Source: Williamsia sp. 1135
GTDB taxonomy: Bacteria; Actinomycetota; Actinomycetes; Mycobacteriales; Mycobacteriaceae
Assembly (NCBI RefSeq): GCF_002095395.1
Contig: NZ_MJEI01000068.1
Coordinates: forward strand, 1 to 54,035
Direction of reading: 5' to 3'
Length of the DNA: 54,035 nucleotides
Numbering within the stretch: position 1 is the first letter of the stretch; each line of letters starts with the position of its first letter. The notes below the pieces were generated by a model. That model was given only the letters and a program-made list of their open reading frames with translations. It was not told where the DNA came from and did no database searches. The translations under genes and the position numbers were made by a program. This document shows positions 35,841 to 44,801 of this stretch, in pieces.

Positions 35841-36506
35841 ATGATCAGACCTCCAGGACAATCGTTCGACGGCCACTCGAATGGGCGTCCTTCCAGCAAT
35901 TCGCGTGCGGTGCTCATCCTCGCCATCGTCGCGATCATCCTGATCCTGGTGACCGGCGCGGTCGCTGCGTACGTGATTCTCGCCCGGTCGGACGCGAATG
36001 CCGACACCGCCGGTCCATCGACCACCACTGTCACTGTGGCAGCGGGTGTGACACCCGGCCCTGCCACGCAGGAGCCAGCGGCACCTGCGGTTCCGGCCAG
36101 TGCCAACCCGAGCTTTCAAACAGCGGACGGGACGGTGGTCTGTGAGGCCGGCACAGAGCTGGCAGGTCAATGGGGTGGGATACGAGATCGCCCGACCGCC
36201 GCGTGCCTGGCCATAGGATACACCGGTCCCGCAGTACAAGTCGCGCCCTGCGCATCGAACCTCCCGACCAGGCAGGGCGCCGCGGCAATCACCAACGGCA
36301 ACGTGGTCCGCACCCTGTGCACCGGTGGACAACCCTGGCGGAACTATCCTTCCGATAATTTCCCGATCCTCGCCCCAGGCCAGGTCAACCGCGTCGGATC
36401 CATCACGTGCACCGCGATCGACGTCGCCACCGTCGCCTGTTCCGACGACGTTGCGGGAACCGGTTTCACCCTGTCGGAGAGCAGCCTCGAGGTATCGGCT
36501 CGCTGA
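35841..36506 (+). CDS. Single-pass secreted or anchored protein
   Basis: This 221-aa protein has a polar N-terminus followed by one hydrophobic helix (VLILAIVAIILILVTGAVAA) that could be a signal anchor, a Thr/Pro/Ala linker, then a Cys-containing domain of about 120 residues (VVCEAGTEL, CLAIGYTGP, APCASN, TLCTGG, ITCTAID, VACSDD). The regular Cys spacing suggests disulphides in an extracellular fold. No enzyme family is recognised. It starts 36 bp after the proline-rich protein on the same strand. Confidence 0.6.
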   Translation: MIRPPGQSFDGHSNGRPSSNSRAVLILAIVAIILILVTGAVAAYVILARSDANADTAGPSTTTVTVAAGVTPGPATQEPAAPAVPASANPSFQTADGTVVCEAGTELAGQWGGIRDRPTAACLAIGYTGPAVQVAPCASNLPTRQGAAAITNGNVVRTLCTGGQPWRNYPSDNFPILAPGQVNRVGSITCTAIDVATVACSDDVAGTGFTLSESSLEVSAR

Positions 36507-36732
36507 GCGTCAAAGCGGGCGATTGCCAACGGAGAGGGTGTTGTCGCGGTCACAGTTTCTCGATCCCAAATCGACTTGCGGATAGGAGATTCCGCGAAGT
36601 TCGTACGTTCGTATGACGAGCTGAGCTCCATCGGGCTTGTTACGGTGTGACGCTATGGAAACGGACGACGTGGTGACTCATGACAGATCGCCACGCAGCG
36701 CATCCAGTGTCCTGATCGCCGGCTGCTGAACC
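36507..36732. other. Intergenic region with tandem TTCGTA motif
   Basis: About 226 bases before the PASTA gene. They contain the motif annotated at 36599-36614, and otherwise I saw only weak symmetry and no gene. Confidence 0.4.
36599..36614 (+). promoter_or_regulatory. Tandem TTCGTA motif, site 1
   Basis: GTTCGTAC and GTTCGTAT lie head to tail with a period of 8. The same 16-base pattern is found in reverse orientation at 43905-43920. It lies about 120 bases upstream of the PASTA-protein start and is a candidate regulator site. Confidence 0.4.
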
Positions 36733-38193
36733 GTGGACAAAAACCAACCCCCGTTCGAGCCGGACCGGGGCCAGTACCCCAGCCAGCGACAACGACGCAG
36801 CGGCGATGCACAGCCTGTACCGGCAGCCGACGGACCGCCGCCCATCCGGCCTTTCCCGAACCCGCAACCCGCGCCGACAGCGCAACCCGCGCCGACAGTG
36901 CATCCGGCACAGCCTTTGCCACATTCTCGGCCACCATCGCAATCCGTCCCTCAGTGGTCGCAGACGGGGCCGGCACCGCGACCACCGGCAGCGCCTGCCG
37001 GTCCGCAGCAGCAGATAGGACAACCACCGCAGCCGTTTGCTCCCTCGCAACCGTTCCCACCCCAGGGCCCTCCGTTTGCGCCGCCGACTCAGGGCACACC
37101 GTCGCGAAAAGAACGTCGCCGTCAGGCCAAAGAGGCGAAGGCAGCGGCCGCACGTGAGGCGACGTCCCCGGCAGCCACAAGTAACACCGACGGCACCGAA
37201 CCACCTGCTCGCACATCAAAAGCACGACGACGTTTGTGGATCGCCGCCGCCGCTCTGTTGACTGTCATCGCTCTCGTCGGTGCCGGCACCACGCTCGGGT
37301 ACTACGCACAGAACGAGTGGGCGAGCCGGCAGTCACTCCCGGCGCCGACCATCATCACCGCCCCGGTACCGGCGTATCAGGAGAACACCGAGGTGTTGAT
37401 GCCCGACGTCCGTGGACTCGACGAGGCCGCCGCTCGGCAGCTATTGATCGATGCGGGTATCCCCGCGGGCAACGTCACCACGACCACCGAACCAGCGGCC
37501 GGTGCCGAAGGCAGCGTGTTCGATCAGTCACCCGCGTCCGGTACCGCGAATCCAGAAGGCGTACAGCTGGTCTTGGCGGCTGAGGCCCGTATGCCCGACA
37601 TCGCGAACATGAACGGGCAGCAGCTATCGGTTGAGTTGCAGAAGCTCGGCGCTCAAGTGGAGATCCAGCAGCGCTATCAGGCCGGTGCCACCGCAGGGAA
37701 CGTCGTTGCGTCCACGCCGGCAACCGGCGAGGCGTTGCCCGACGAGGTGATCCTGGTCGTCGCAGAACCAGGTTCCTCGGTGTACCTGGGCAACCTCGAC
37801 GCCGTGAGCAGCGGATGTTCCACCGGTGCAGTCTCACTCAACGGCAAAGACTTTCAGAACTCCCTCTCGTGCACCGCCGGTTCCCGCGAGGCGAACAAGT
37901 ATGAGTGGGTGACCAAACGGGCCGCCGATCAGCTGACAGCCACCGTCGGGATCGCCGATGACGACGATGCCGACGGGCGGGCCAAGGTGGACGTCTTCGC
38001 GGACGGACGTCTGGTGTCGTCCGTTGTCGCGGCATACGGCACCACAGTGCCGTTGAACGCTCCGATCAGCGGCGCGCTGCGGATCAGCGTGGTGGTGTCC
38101 GAGGTTGGCGGCGAAGACACGCCGCAAGCCGTACTCGGTGACGCGAGAGTGGTCGGGAGCACTGATGCCATGGCCCGGATACGAGAGAACTGA
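36733..38193 (+). CDS. Membrane PASTA protein with NPCBM-like end
   Basis: This 486-aa protein has a Pro/Gln-rich cytosolic half (about 1-150) and one membrane helix (LWIAAAALLTVIALVGAGTT, about 167-186), then two PASTA domains: VLMPDVRGLDEAAARQLLID (about 222) and ARMPDIANMNGQQLSVELQK (about 286). The last 130 residues look beta-rich and resemble the NPCBM/NEW2-type carbohydrate-binding module (VYLGNLDAVSSGCSTGAV, then YEWVTKRAADQLTA). PASTA proteins usually sense cell-wall fragments, and here no kinase domain is attached, so it may be a sensor or scaffold. The start is GTG. The stop shares one base with the next ATG (TGATG), so translation is coupled. Confidence 0.75.
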   Translation: MDKNQPPFEPDRGQYPSQRQRRSGDAQPVPAADGPPPIRPFPNPQPAPTAQPAPTVHPAQPLPHSRPPSQSVPQWSQTGPAPRPPAAPAGPQQQIGQPPQPFAPSQPFPPQGPPFAPPTQGTPSRKERRRQAKEAKAAAAREATSPAATSNTDGTEPPARTSKARRRLWIAAAALLTVIALVGAGTTLGYYAQNEWASRQSLPAPTIITAPVPAYQENTEVLMPDVRGLDEAAARQLLIDAGIPAGNVTTTTEPAAGAEGSVFDQSPASGTANPEGVQLVLAAEARMPDIANMNGQQLSVELQKLGAQVEIQQRYQAGATAGNVVASTPATGEALPDEVILVVAEPGSSVYLGNLDAVSSGCSTGAVSLNGKDFQNSLSCTAGSREANKYEWVTKRAADQLTATVGIADDDDADGRAKVDVFADGRLVSSVVAAYGTTVPLNAPISGALRISVVVSEVGGEDTPQAVLGDARVVGSTDAMARIREN

Positions 38194-40685
38194 TGGCACT
38201 GAGCGCCGTAGGTCGGGGACGGCCTCGGGTCCGCGCACTCACTCTGCTCTTGGTGCTCGCGGTCCTCGTCGGCATGTGCGGGCCCTATCCGTCGATGTTG
38301 GGCGGTGTGCCGATCGCGTCGGCCGCCCCGGATCCATCGCCCGCGCCTGCGTCGAGCGGTCCGGTGCCCATCGTCATCGTGTTCGACCTGTCGAGTTCGA
38401 TGACGGAGACCGACGGTGCCGGAACGGTGAAACTGTCGGGAGCCAAGCGGTCGCTCAAGGCACTCGTTGATCGGCAGCCGCCGAACACCGAGATGGGATT
38501 GTGGACGTATCCGACCGCGGCAGACTCGTGTTCGCCGGGCGGCTTCGTGTACGGATCGGGACTGCAGAACGTGGCGGACCCGTCGACGCTGTCGGCGACC
38601 ATCGACGGTCTGTCCGCCAACGGAGGCACCCCCACGGGCGATGCTCTGCGATCGGCGGCGGATGCGGTCCGCGACCAGGGCCGTACCGCAGCCACCTTCG
38701 TGCTGGTCTCCGACGGCGAGAGCAACTGTGACACCGACCCGTGTGATGTCGCGAAGAGCATCTCCGCGGAAGGTTTCGACATCACCGTCCAGGCCATGGG
38801 ATTCCAGATCTCCGATGCCGGCCGGGAAGAACTCGAATGCATTGCCGAAGCGACGCAAGGTGCCTACTACGACGTCGCGGACAGCGATGAACTGAGCGCG
38901 AAACTCAGCGAACTGTCGGTCCCGGCGATCGACGTGGCGGTGACCGCGGCGGCCACGGCCCCGTCGGGCGGTATGACGACCCTGTCCGCGGTGGTCACCA
39001 ACACCTCGGCGCAGACCATCGAAGATGTCATGGTCGGCTTGCAGTTCAAGTTCGGCGACGACGGCAAAGGCATTCTGCCTGCCGTGATCCCGCCACGCTT
39101 TCGGCTGGGCACCCTGGCCCCGGGCGCCACCGCCACGCGGTCATGGGACGTCTCCACCACAGCGCGTGGTGTCGCGGGCACCATGAACTGGTCGGTGGGC
39201 GCCTGGGGTGCCACCACACTGCCGGTGCGCAAGAGCGGCACCATCACGGTCACCGACGATCTCGAGGCCGCAGCGGGAGGTGACCTGCTGAAGGGCATCA
39301 CAACCTCCGATCACCCGGCGCTGGTGATGGGCGACTCGTTTTCCTCGGGGGAGGGCACTCGCCAGTACCTGGGTAAGGACAACGATCACAGCGAGCTGTG
39401 CCACCGCTCGGACACGCAGTACGTGAGCCAGTTGATGGCGACGGCGAAGAACAAGAACGTGACCAACATCGCCTGCAGCGGGGCGATCATGGTCGACCTC
39501 ATCTCACCCCAACTTCCCGACAAAGAACCTTGGCGTACCAGCAAAGGTCAGATCCAGATGCTGGACAAAGCCAAAGCGCCCTCCGCGGTGTTCATGACCA
39601 TGGGCGGCAACGACATCAGCTTCGGGCCACTCGCCACGAGCTGCATCACGTCGATTCCCGTGCCGGGTGCGCCGGGATGCGACGAGGACGAGGAGATCCG
39701 CAAGTCGGTCAACGACGGCATGGTGGTGCTCAACGGGCTCGATCGGTACTACACCAACATCTTCCGGACCGCGAACAGCAACGGGAAGCGGAACGCACGC
39801 AAGGGTGCCGTCGCACCGGTGATCGTGGTCGCCTATCCGGAGGTGACCCCGCCGAGCTCGCGGGCGCGAGGATGCACCCAGATCGGACTGGACTACGGCG
39901 AACTGACCTACATCAACGAAACCGTGCGGGCACTCAACACGAAGATCCGCGACGAGGTGAACGAAGCCTGGGACAAAGGTTCCGAGGTCTACTTCGCCAG
40001 TACCACCGCCAACGCGTTCATGCCCGACCACACCATCTGTGACAGCGACCCTTACGCGAACCCACCGAGCGTGGACGAGATGACCGAGGTCGCCGAGTTC
40101 GGTGTCGGAGCCTTCATCACCTCGTCGGCCAACGGACGTCTCAACGAGTTGGTACACCCGAATGTCAACGGTCACGGCGCGTTGGCGGCGAGCATCGTGT
40201 CCTGGTCGACTCAGCCCGAGCTCACCAAACGTCCGGCATACGACAGTGTTCCCGCGCCGACGTTCAACCTGTCCGGCGGGCATCAGGAACCTGATCAACG
40301 GATGGACGTCTCGACCAATCAGACAGCGCGGAACACGATCGTGGTGGCAGGCGACGTCGTCGAAACCGTGATCAAGGAGGCCACCCTCGGCCGTTTCCGG
40401 CCGATCCGCTGGCTCTTCCGATCAGAACCCCAGCTGCTCGCTACGGGCTATACCGCAGAAGACGGCAGTGCCGCCGCGACCATCGTCATCCCGGAAAACA
40501 CCCCGTCCGGGATCCACCACCTCACGATCACCAGTACCGGTGCGGACGGACAGCCATGGACCAACGACATCGAGATCCGCGTGAAAGCACCGATGCCCTG
40601 GTGGTATTGGGGTCTGGCCGGCGCAACCGGTCTCTGCGTTCTCGGCGCCCTGGTGGCGCTGTGGCGGGCGAGGCGATTCCGGTGA
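38193..40685 (+). CDS. VWA-SGNH hydrolase fusion, exported
   Basis: This 830-aa protein has an N-terminal signal segment and a C-terminal membrane helix (WYWGLAGATGLCVLGALVAL) with basic tail, so it should be anchored. A VWA domain with MIDAS VFDLSSSM (63-70) and VLVSDGESNCDTDPC comes first. It is followed by an SGNH/GDSL-type hydrolase: VMGDSFSSGEG (about 378-388, Ser in GDS), MGGNDISF (about 469-476) and HPNVNGHGAL (about 655-664). This suggests a surface esterase or acyl hydrolase with a metal-dependent adhesive module. The catalytic residues look complete. It overlaps the PASTA gene upstream by one base and the lipoprotein gene downstream by four. Confidence 0.8.
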   Translation: MALSAVGRGRPRVRALTLLLVLAVLVGMCGPYPSMLGGVPIASAAPDPSPAPASSGPVPIVIVFDLSSSMTETDGAGTVKLSGAKRSLKALVDRQPPNTEMGLWTYPTAADSCSPGGFVYGSGLQNVADPSTLSATIDGLSANGGTPTGDALRSAADAVRDQGRTAATFVLVSDGESNCDTDPCDVAKSISAEGFDITVQAMGFQISDAGREELECIAEATQGAYYDVADSDELSAKLSELSVPAIDVAVTAAATAPSGGMTTLSAVVTNTSAQTIEDVMVGLQFKFGDDGKGILPAVIPPRFRLGTLAPGATATRSWDVSTTARGVAGTMNWSVGAWGATTLPVRKSGTITVTDDLEAAAGGDLLKGITTSDHPALVMGDSFSSGEGTRQYLGKDNDHSELCHRSDTQYVSQLMATAKNKNVTNIACSGAIMVDLISPQLPDKEPWRTSKGQIQMLDKAKAPSAVFMTMGGNDISFGPLATSCITSIPVPGAPGCDEDEEIRKSVNDGMVVLNGLDRYYTNIFRTANSNGKRNARKGAVAPVIVVAYPEVTPPSSRARGCTQIGLDYGELTYINETVRALNTKIRDEVNEAWDKGSEVYFASTTANAFMPDHTICDSDPYANPPSVDEMTEVAEFGVGAFITSSANGRLNELVHPNVNGHGALAASIVSWSTQPELTKRPAYDSVPAPTFNLSGGHQEPDQRMDVSTNQTARNTIVVAGDVVETVIKEATLGRFRPIRWLFRSEPQLLATGYTAEDGSAAATIVIPENTPSGIHHLTITSTGADGQPWTNDIEIRVKAPMPWWYWGLAGATGLCVLGALVALWRARRFR

Positions 40686-41611
40686 ACGGCGTACGGTCCC
40701 GCGCAGGGGTGCTGAGCATTCTTGCGTTTGTCGTCGCCCTGCTGGTGGCGGGTTGTGGGAGCAGTGGATCGGGAGGATTTCGCGGGCTCGGGTTCGACGG
40801 CGTCCGAGGTGCTTTCGCCGGCGGTGGCTGCGCGACCTATGACGGGCCGAACCCGTCTGCCGCAGAGTTCACGGCCACCCGCGTCGAGTTCGCGAACAAA
40901 CAGTTCGACCTGACCGAGAAGTACGAATCCGACCCCACCGGCACGTCGCGTGAGGAATTCGTCGATCTGATGGTGGCCGAGGACTACGCGGACGTCATCG
41001 CCCGAGTGCCCAGCGGCGGCTTCGCCGAGTACACCGAATTATTGTGCGACATGGCGAAATCACAGGATGGGTTGACCGCGGATGTCCAGGCTGCTGCCCT
41101 GGAGAATCTCGAGGCCCTCAAGTCGAATCCCGCATATGCCGACGTCGACTTCGTGGCGTTGGGCAAGGACGTGGGCGCCCTGTTCAATCGGTACCCGATT
41201 GTCTCCGTGGTCAATCCACTGATGCTCTGCGATCTCACCGAGCAGAGCGGTTCGACGATGACCGAGGTCCTCGAAGACATGGCCGTCAGTCAACCGGAGA
41301 TGGCAGAACTCAACGCCAAGAGCCTGCAGATCATCTGCCCCGACCTGGTCGGCGACATCGATACCGACTACTCTTCCGAATCCGGAGCGTGCGTGGCAGA
41401 AGTCGACGGCGTGACCGGGCGGGTGACGATCACCGGCGGCGCCATCGATTGCACGTTCGCGAAGGCGATGATCGCCGAACGGGACGGCGACATCGGGTAT
41501 TTCAACGGCCCGAGCGGGCAATCCTGGGCCTGCGGCAGCGGCGACATCCTCGCCGACTACGAGTGCTACTCAACCGCAGGCCCGGAGCGGTTCAAGTGGG
41601 AGGCCAACTGA
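40682..41611 (+). CDS. Secreted lipoprotein
   Basis: This protein of about 309 aa has a GTG start overlapping the VWA-SGNH stop (GTGA). The signal peptide ends in lipobox ALLVAGC (Cys 25). The mature part is rich in Asp/Glu and Ser with Cys residues near the end (CVAEVDG, CTFAKAM, CGSGDI, CYST). It contains two stretches beginning YEIDAT-like helices, but no family is recognised. It ends PERFKWEAN, short of the convergent DUF4190 gene. Coupling to the VWA-SGNH gene suggests a common extracellular complex. Confidence 0.65.
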   Translation: MNGVRSRAGVLSILAFVVALLVAGCGSSGSGGFRGLGFDGVRGAFAGGGCATYDGPNPSAAEFTATRVEFANKQFDLTEKYESDPTGTSREEFVDLMVAEDYADVIARVPSGGFAEYTELLCDMAKSQDGLTADVQAAALENLEALKSNPAYADVDFVALGKDVGALFNRYPIVSVVNPLMLCDLTEQSGSTMTEVLEDMAVSQPEMAELNAKSLQIICPDLVGDIDTDYSSESGACVAEVDGVTGRVTITGGAIDCTFAKAMIAERDGDIGYFNGPSGQSWACGSGDILADYECYSTAGPERFKWEAN

Positions 41612-41627
41612 CGGTGATCGACGCGGC

Positions 41628-43802
41628 CTACCAGGCACCGTCGAGAAGGCACAGCACCACCACGGGACTGCCGCTGCCCGTTCGTATCCATACGTCCGGG
41701 CACGTCGACGGATCGTCGGTGATACCCGAGACCTTGTTGGTGGCATAGCTGGACGAACACGTGGCGGTGGTTGCCTTCAGTGCCCGTGAGCCGTCGGCGT
41801 TGGTGGTCCCGAGGTACTCGATGTGCAGGCAATCACCGACCGCGGCATTCCGGATCACCCCAGTGGTACCGACAGTGGTCGTCGGTGGCGGCGTGTACGC
41901 CATCGTCGTGGAGGTCGGCGCCTCGTAGTCGGCGCTCGCGATGCTGTCGTTGGTCGAATTGAACGCCGCGATGAGAATGATCCAGGTCGCCACCGCAATT
42001 GCGGTAAATGTGTACCCGATGACCAAGCCGCCGACTGCCAGTCCACGACCACGCTGGCCGGTTCTCGCGATCTGATGTATCGCAAGGTGGCCGAACAGAA
42101 CGCCGAGCGGCGCAAACACAAAGCTGCTGAACAGCGCTGTGATCGCCAGCGGATTGCTTCCCTCGGCCGGCGGGGCCTGCGGATACTGCGAGCCACCGGC
42201 ACCGATCGGACCGGAACCTGCGAATTGCACAGGGCCCGAGTGATTCTGGGGTGGTGGCAAGTGTCCACCGGGCTGGAAGGTCGCGCCGGGCCGCGGCCGG
42301 GTGCTCGCATCGAGGATCCAGGCGAGCAGAATTCCCATGATCACCGGCCACAGATCGGAGATCGCGAATCCCCACCAGTGCCGCAGCATCGGATAGGCCC
42401 AGTCGTTGCCTTCATCCTGAACGTAGACAATCCAGGTCCATAAGGCGGATGCGCCCGCCGACAATGGAACGGCCAGCAGCCAGAGCGCTCCGCGACGTCG
42501 GGCAATGCCCCATGCGGTCACCGCACCTACGGGTGGCACGACCGCCATCGTGTACAGCCACACGTCATATCCGGCCGACGAGAGGTCCGCGGTGCTGACG
42601 AGATAGTTCAGTCCGATGGTGATCGCGAGGGTGAGAACCGCGATCAGTGTGGCGGCGAGTCGACGGCCTGATCGGGCTCGGATCAGAACGGCGATCACCA
42701 GTACCACGGCCGGAAGTGACCACAGCAGCGGTCCGAACACGTCGTGTGCGGTTCCTGCCAAGTGGTCCGATGAGTAGTTGTAGAGCCAGTAGGCGCCGAC
42801 GGCAGGAATCACAAAAGCAGCACTGGCGATTGCGCCGAGAAAGCCGTTGGAAGGGGCGGTCGACAGGGGAGGCTGTTGTTGCCAACCGCTGGGCGGCTGC
42901 GACGGCCACGTCGGCGCCAGAGGTGTCGGCGGCAGAGGCGTCGGCTGGAAGGGGACCGAGGGCGGGCCAGGCGGGTTGTATTGTGCCGGTTGCCCTGGCG
43001 ACGCAGACTCCGCACGTGGCGGTCCACCGGCACGGGTGGGTGCACCCGGCTGCGGCAGTGGAGGAACCACCATCGTGCGGGTGGGCGCGTCCGCTCCGTG
43101 GGATTGAGAGGCGACCTGCGGTGCCGGATCGACCGCCGGAGGCGATTGTGGCGGTGACGATTTCACCAGACTGGGCGGCGCCAGATCGCCGCGAGGGCTC
43201 GCTGGGGGCTGTGGAGTCTGAGGTGGCGAGAACGACGGAGGCGGTGCCTGCATGTGGTGCTGCTGCGGGCCCGGCGGGGGGAAATAGGGTGAGCCCGGCG
43301 CCGCAGGCGCGAACGCGACAGTGCTCGACATCCGGCCGACGAATCGACCCATCACGACCGTGAGGTATCCGTACCCGGCGACGAGTGCGACGAAGATGAG
43401 CAGTTGCAGCGCGAGAACAACGGGACTCTCGATGTGCTCACCGGTCCACCGTTCGGCGACACGGTCAGTGGACAGCCGGGCGATCGATCCCCAGACGCCG
43501 CCCAGGGACATCAGCGTGGCCACCAACGCAATACCCCAGGTCGCGAAATTGTGCGCGAGTTTGGTGCCGAGCGCGATGAAGACGTATCCCAGCAGTGTCC
43601 ACAGCCCGTAGAGAATCAAGGTCAGCGCAAACGAGGACGTCGTGAGAATGAGAATGATGCTCACCACGAAGACCGCGGCGTAGGAGAAGCAGACGAAGAT
43701 GTCGGCCTGAGTGGCCCGCAGGTGCGCGAACCCCGGCCCCCGGATCAGATCACCGCCCATGCCCCGAAACATCAATCGTTCGACACCACGACCCGGATTC
43801 AT
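41628..43802 (-). CDS. DUF4190 multi-pass membrane protein with proline-rich linker
   Basis: This protein of about 724 aa has an N-terminal set of hydrophobic helices, a Pro/Gln-rich stretch of about 130 residues, more helices, and a DUF4190 region (NPLAITALFSSFVFAPLGVL, then HLAIHQIARTGQRGRGLA and a further helix pair). It ends in an extracellular Cys-containing domain (VGDCLHIEYLG, TCSSSYATNKVSG). The start at 43802 is preceded by AGGTAGG and is preferred to the longer frame. It converges on the lipoprotein gene and is divergent from the response regulator across about 345 bp that carries the motif sites. No function is known. Confidence 0.7.
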   Translation of the reverse strand: MNPGRGVERLMFRGMGGDLIRGPGFAHLRATQADIFVCFSYAAVFVVSIILILTTSSFALTLILYGLWTLLGYVFIALGTKLAHNFATWGIALVATLMSLGGVWGSIARLSTDRVAERWTGEHIESPVVLALQLLIFVALVAGYGYLTVVMGRFVGRMSSTVAFAPAAPGSPYFPPPGPQQHHMQAPPPSFSPPQTPQPPASPRGDLAPPSLVKSSPPQSPPAVDPAPQVASQSHGADAPTRTMVVPPLPQPGAPTRAGGPPRAESASPGQPAQYNPPGPPSVPFQPTPLPPTPLAPTWPSQPPSGWQQQPPLSTAPSNGFLGAIASAAFVIPAVGAYWLYNYSSDHLAGTAHDVFGPLLWSLPAVVLVIAVLIRARSGRRLAATLIAVLTLAITIGLNYLVSTADLSSAGYDVWLYTMAVVPPVGAVTAWGIARRRGALWLLAVPLSAGASALWTWIVYVQDEGNDWAYPMLRHWWGFAISDLWPVIMGILLAWILDASTRPRPGATFQPGGHLPPPQNHSGPVQFAGSGPIGAGGSQYPQAPPAEGSNPLAITALFSSFVFAPLGVLFGHLAIHQIARTGQRGRGLAVGGLVIGYTFTAIAVATWIILIAAFNSTNDSIASADYEAPTSTTMAYTPPPTTTVGTTGVIRNAAVGDCLHIEYLGTTNADGSRALKATTATCSSSYATNKVSGITDDPSTCPDVWIRTGSGSPVVVLCLLDGAW

Positions 43803-43873
43803 CGCACCTACCTGAGCTGAGCCACAATCCGGCACAGCGCCGGTGGTTGCATGGTCTCAGAGAAGGCCTTGAC

Positions 43874-43890
43874 CGTTCGTACTCCGAACG
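43874..43890. promoter_or_regulatory. Inverted repeat CGTTCG-N5-CGAACG
   Basis: CGTTCG (43874-43879) and CGAACG (43885-43890) are exact inverted arms with five bases between them. GTTCGTAC (43875-43882) is also the reverse complement of GTACGAAC at 43905-43912. The spacer lies next to the DUF4190 gene start. Confidence 0.4.
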
Positions 43891-43904
43891 TATGGCTTTG
43901 TGTA

Positions 43905-43920
43905 GTACGAACATACGAAT
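43905..43920 (-). promoter_or_regulatory. Tandem TTCGTA motif, site 2
   Basis: On the minus strand this reads ATTCGTATGTTCGTAC, matching site 1 (36599-36614) at 14 of 16 positions, with the same period-8 tandem TTCGTA. It lies about 230 bp upstream of the response regulator. Confidence 0.45.
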
Positions 43921-44147
43921 GATCGGATCGAAGTTGACTGCAGCCGAGTTGGGTCCCGGACACGGGAACAGCAAGATTCGAGTTCCATATGTTCGCATTA
44001 CAGAACGCGACACCAGTTTGTGCGAGCCTGATAGCACCTCAAGGTGCGGCATGTGACTCCAGGACAGTAAGCGCTTTTTCGGATGCACGGCGCGTTTTCT
44101 GAGCCTGTAGGTCAGAATGTGCAGATGCATTGTGATGGGCCTGCTCG

Positions 44148-44801
44148 GTGAGCGGTCGTGGAGTTCTTCGGGTGGGTGTGGTCGATGATCACGAGTCGGT
44201 CGTCGAAGGGTTGCGCACGATCATCGAGGAAGGCGAGAACATGACCTTCGTCGGGGGTGCGGAGACGGTGGAGCAGTTGTTGCAGAAGACCGATCGCATG
44301 GACCTCGCGGTGCTCGACCTGAGGTTGGCGGATGGATCGTCGCCGCATTCGAATGTCACGCGACTGCGCACGTCTCGGATCGAGTCGCTGGTGTACACGT
44401 CGGGCGATGAGCCCTTTCTGGTACGCGAAGCCGCGGCGGCGGGAGTTCTCGGGGTCATCCGGAAATCGGCTCGCAAGGCCGAGATCCAGGAGGCGATCCG
44501 GATCGCCGGATCCGGACGGCAAGTGGCGTCGGTGGATTGGGCCGCCGCGCTGGATTCCGATCCGGGATTCGTCGATCTGTCGCCGCGTCTTCGTCAGGTG
44601 CTCGAGTTGTATGCATCCGGCGAGCCGACTGCGCGGGTGGCGAAAGAGACCGGCCTGTCGGCAGACACCGTCAGCGACTACGTCGACCGCATTCGCCGCA
44701 AGTACCGCGATGCCGGGCGACCTGCCCCGACCAAGACAGACCTGTACAAACGAGCGATTGAGGACGGATGGTTACCGCTTCCGCGTCGATTCCGTCGGTA
44801 G
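44148..44801 (+). CDS. LuxR-family response regulator
   Basis: The 217-aa protein has a receiver domain (DD at 13-14, phosphorylation site in LAVLDLRL with Asp 57 as candidate, the Thr/Ser switch in VYTSGDE, and IRKSARK with the conserved Lys) and a C-terminal LuxR-type HTH (LSPRLRQVLELYASGE to RIRRKYRDAGRP, about 144-195). It would be phosphorylated by the kinase encoded next and then bind DNA. It starts with GTG and overlaps the kinase gene by 34 bp, so they are coupled. The tandem motif sites upstream are natural candidate targets. Confidence 0.9.
   Translation: MSGRGVLRVGVVDDHESVVEGLRTIIEEGENMTFVGGAETVEQLLQKTDRMDLAVLDLRLADGSSPHSNVTRLRTSRIESLVYTSGDEPFLVREAAAAGVLGVIRKSARKAEIQEAIRIAGSGRQVASVDWAAALDSDPGFVDLSPRLRQVLELYASGEPTARVAKETGLSADTVSDYVDRIRRKYRDAGRPAPTKTDLYKRAIEDGWLPLPRRFRR

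Larger units (their letters stand above)
43803..44147. other. Intergenic region with inverted and tandem motifs
   Basis: About 345 bases separate the divergent DUF4190 gene and the response-regulator gene. The motif sites at 43874-43890 and 43905-43920 are annotated separately. A further TATGTTCG near 43988-43995 resembles half of the pattern. No RNA gene or ORF was recognised. Confidence 0.5.
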
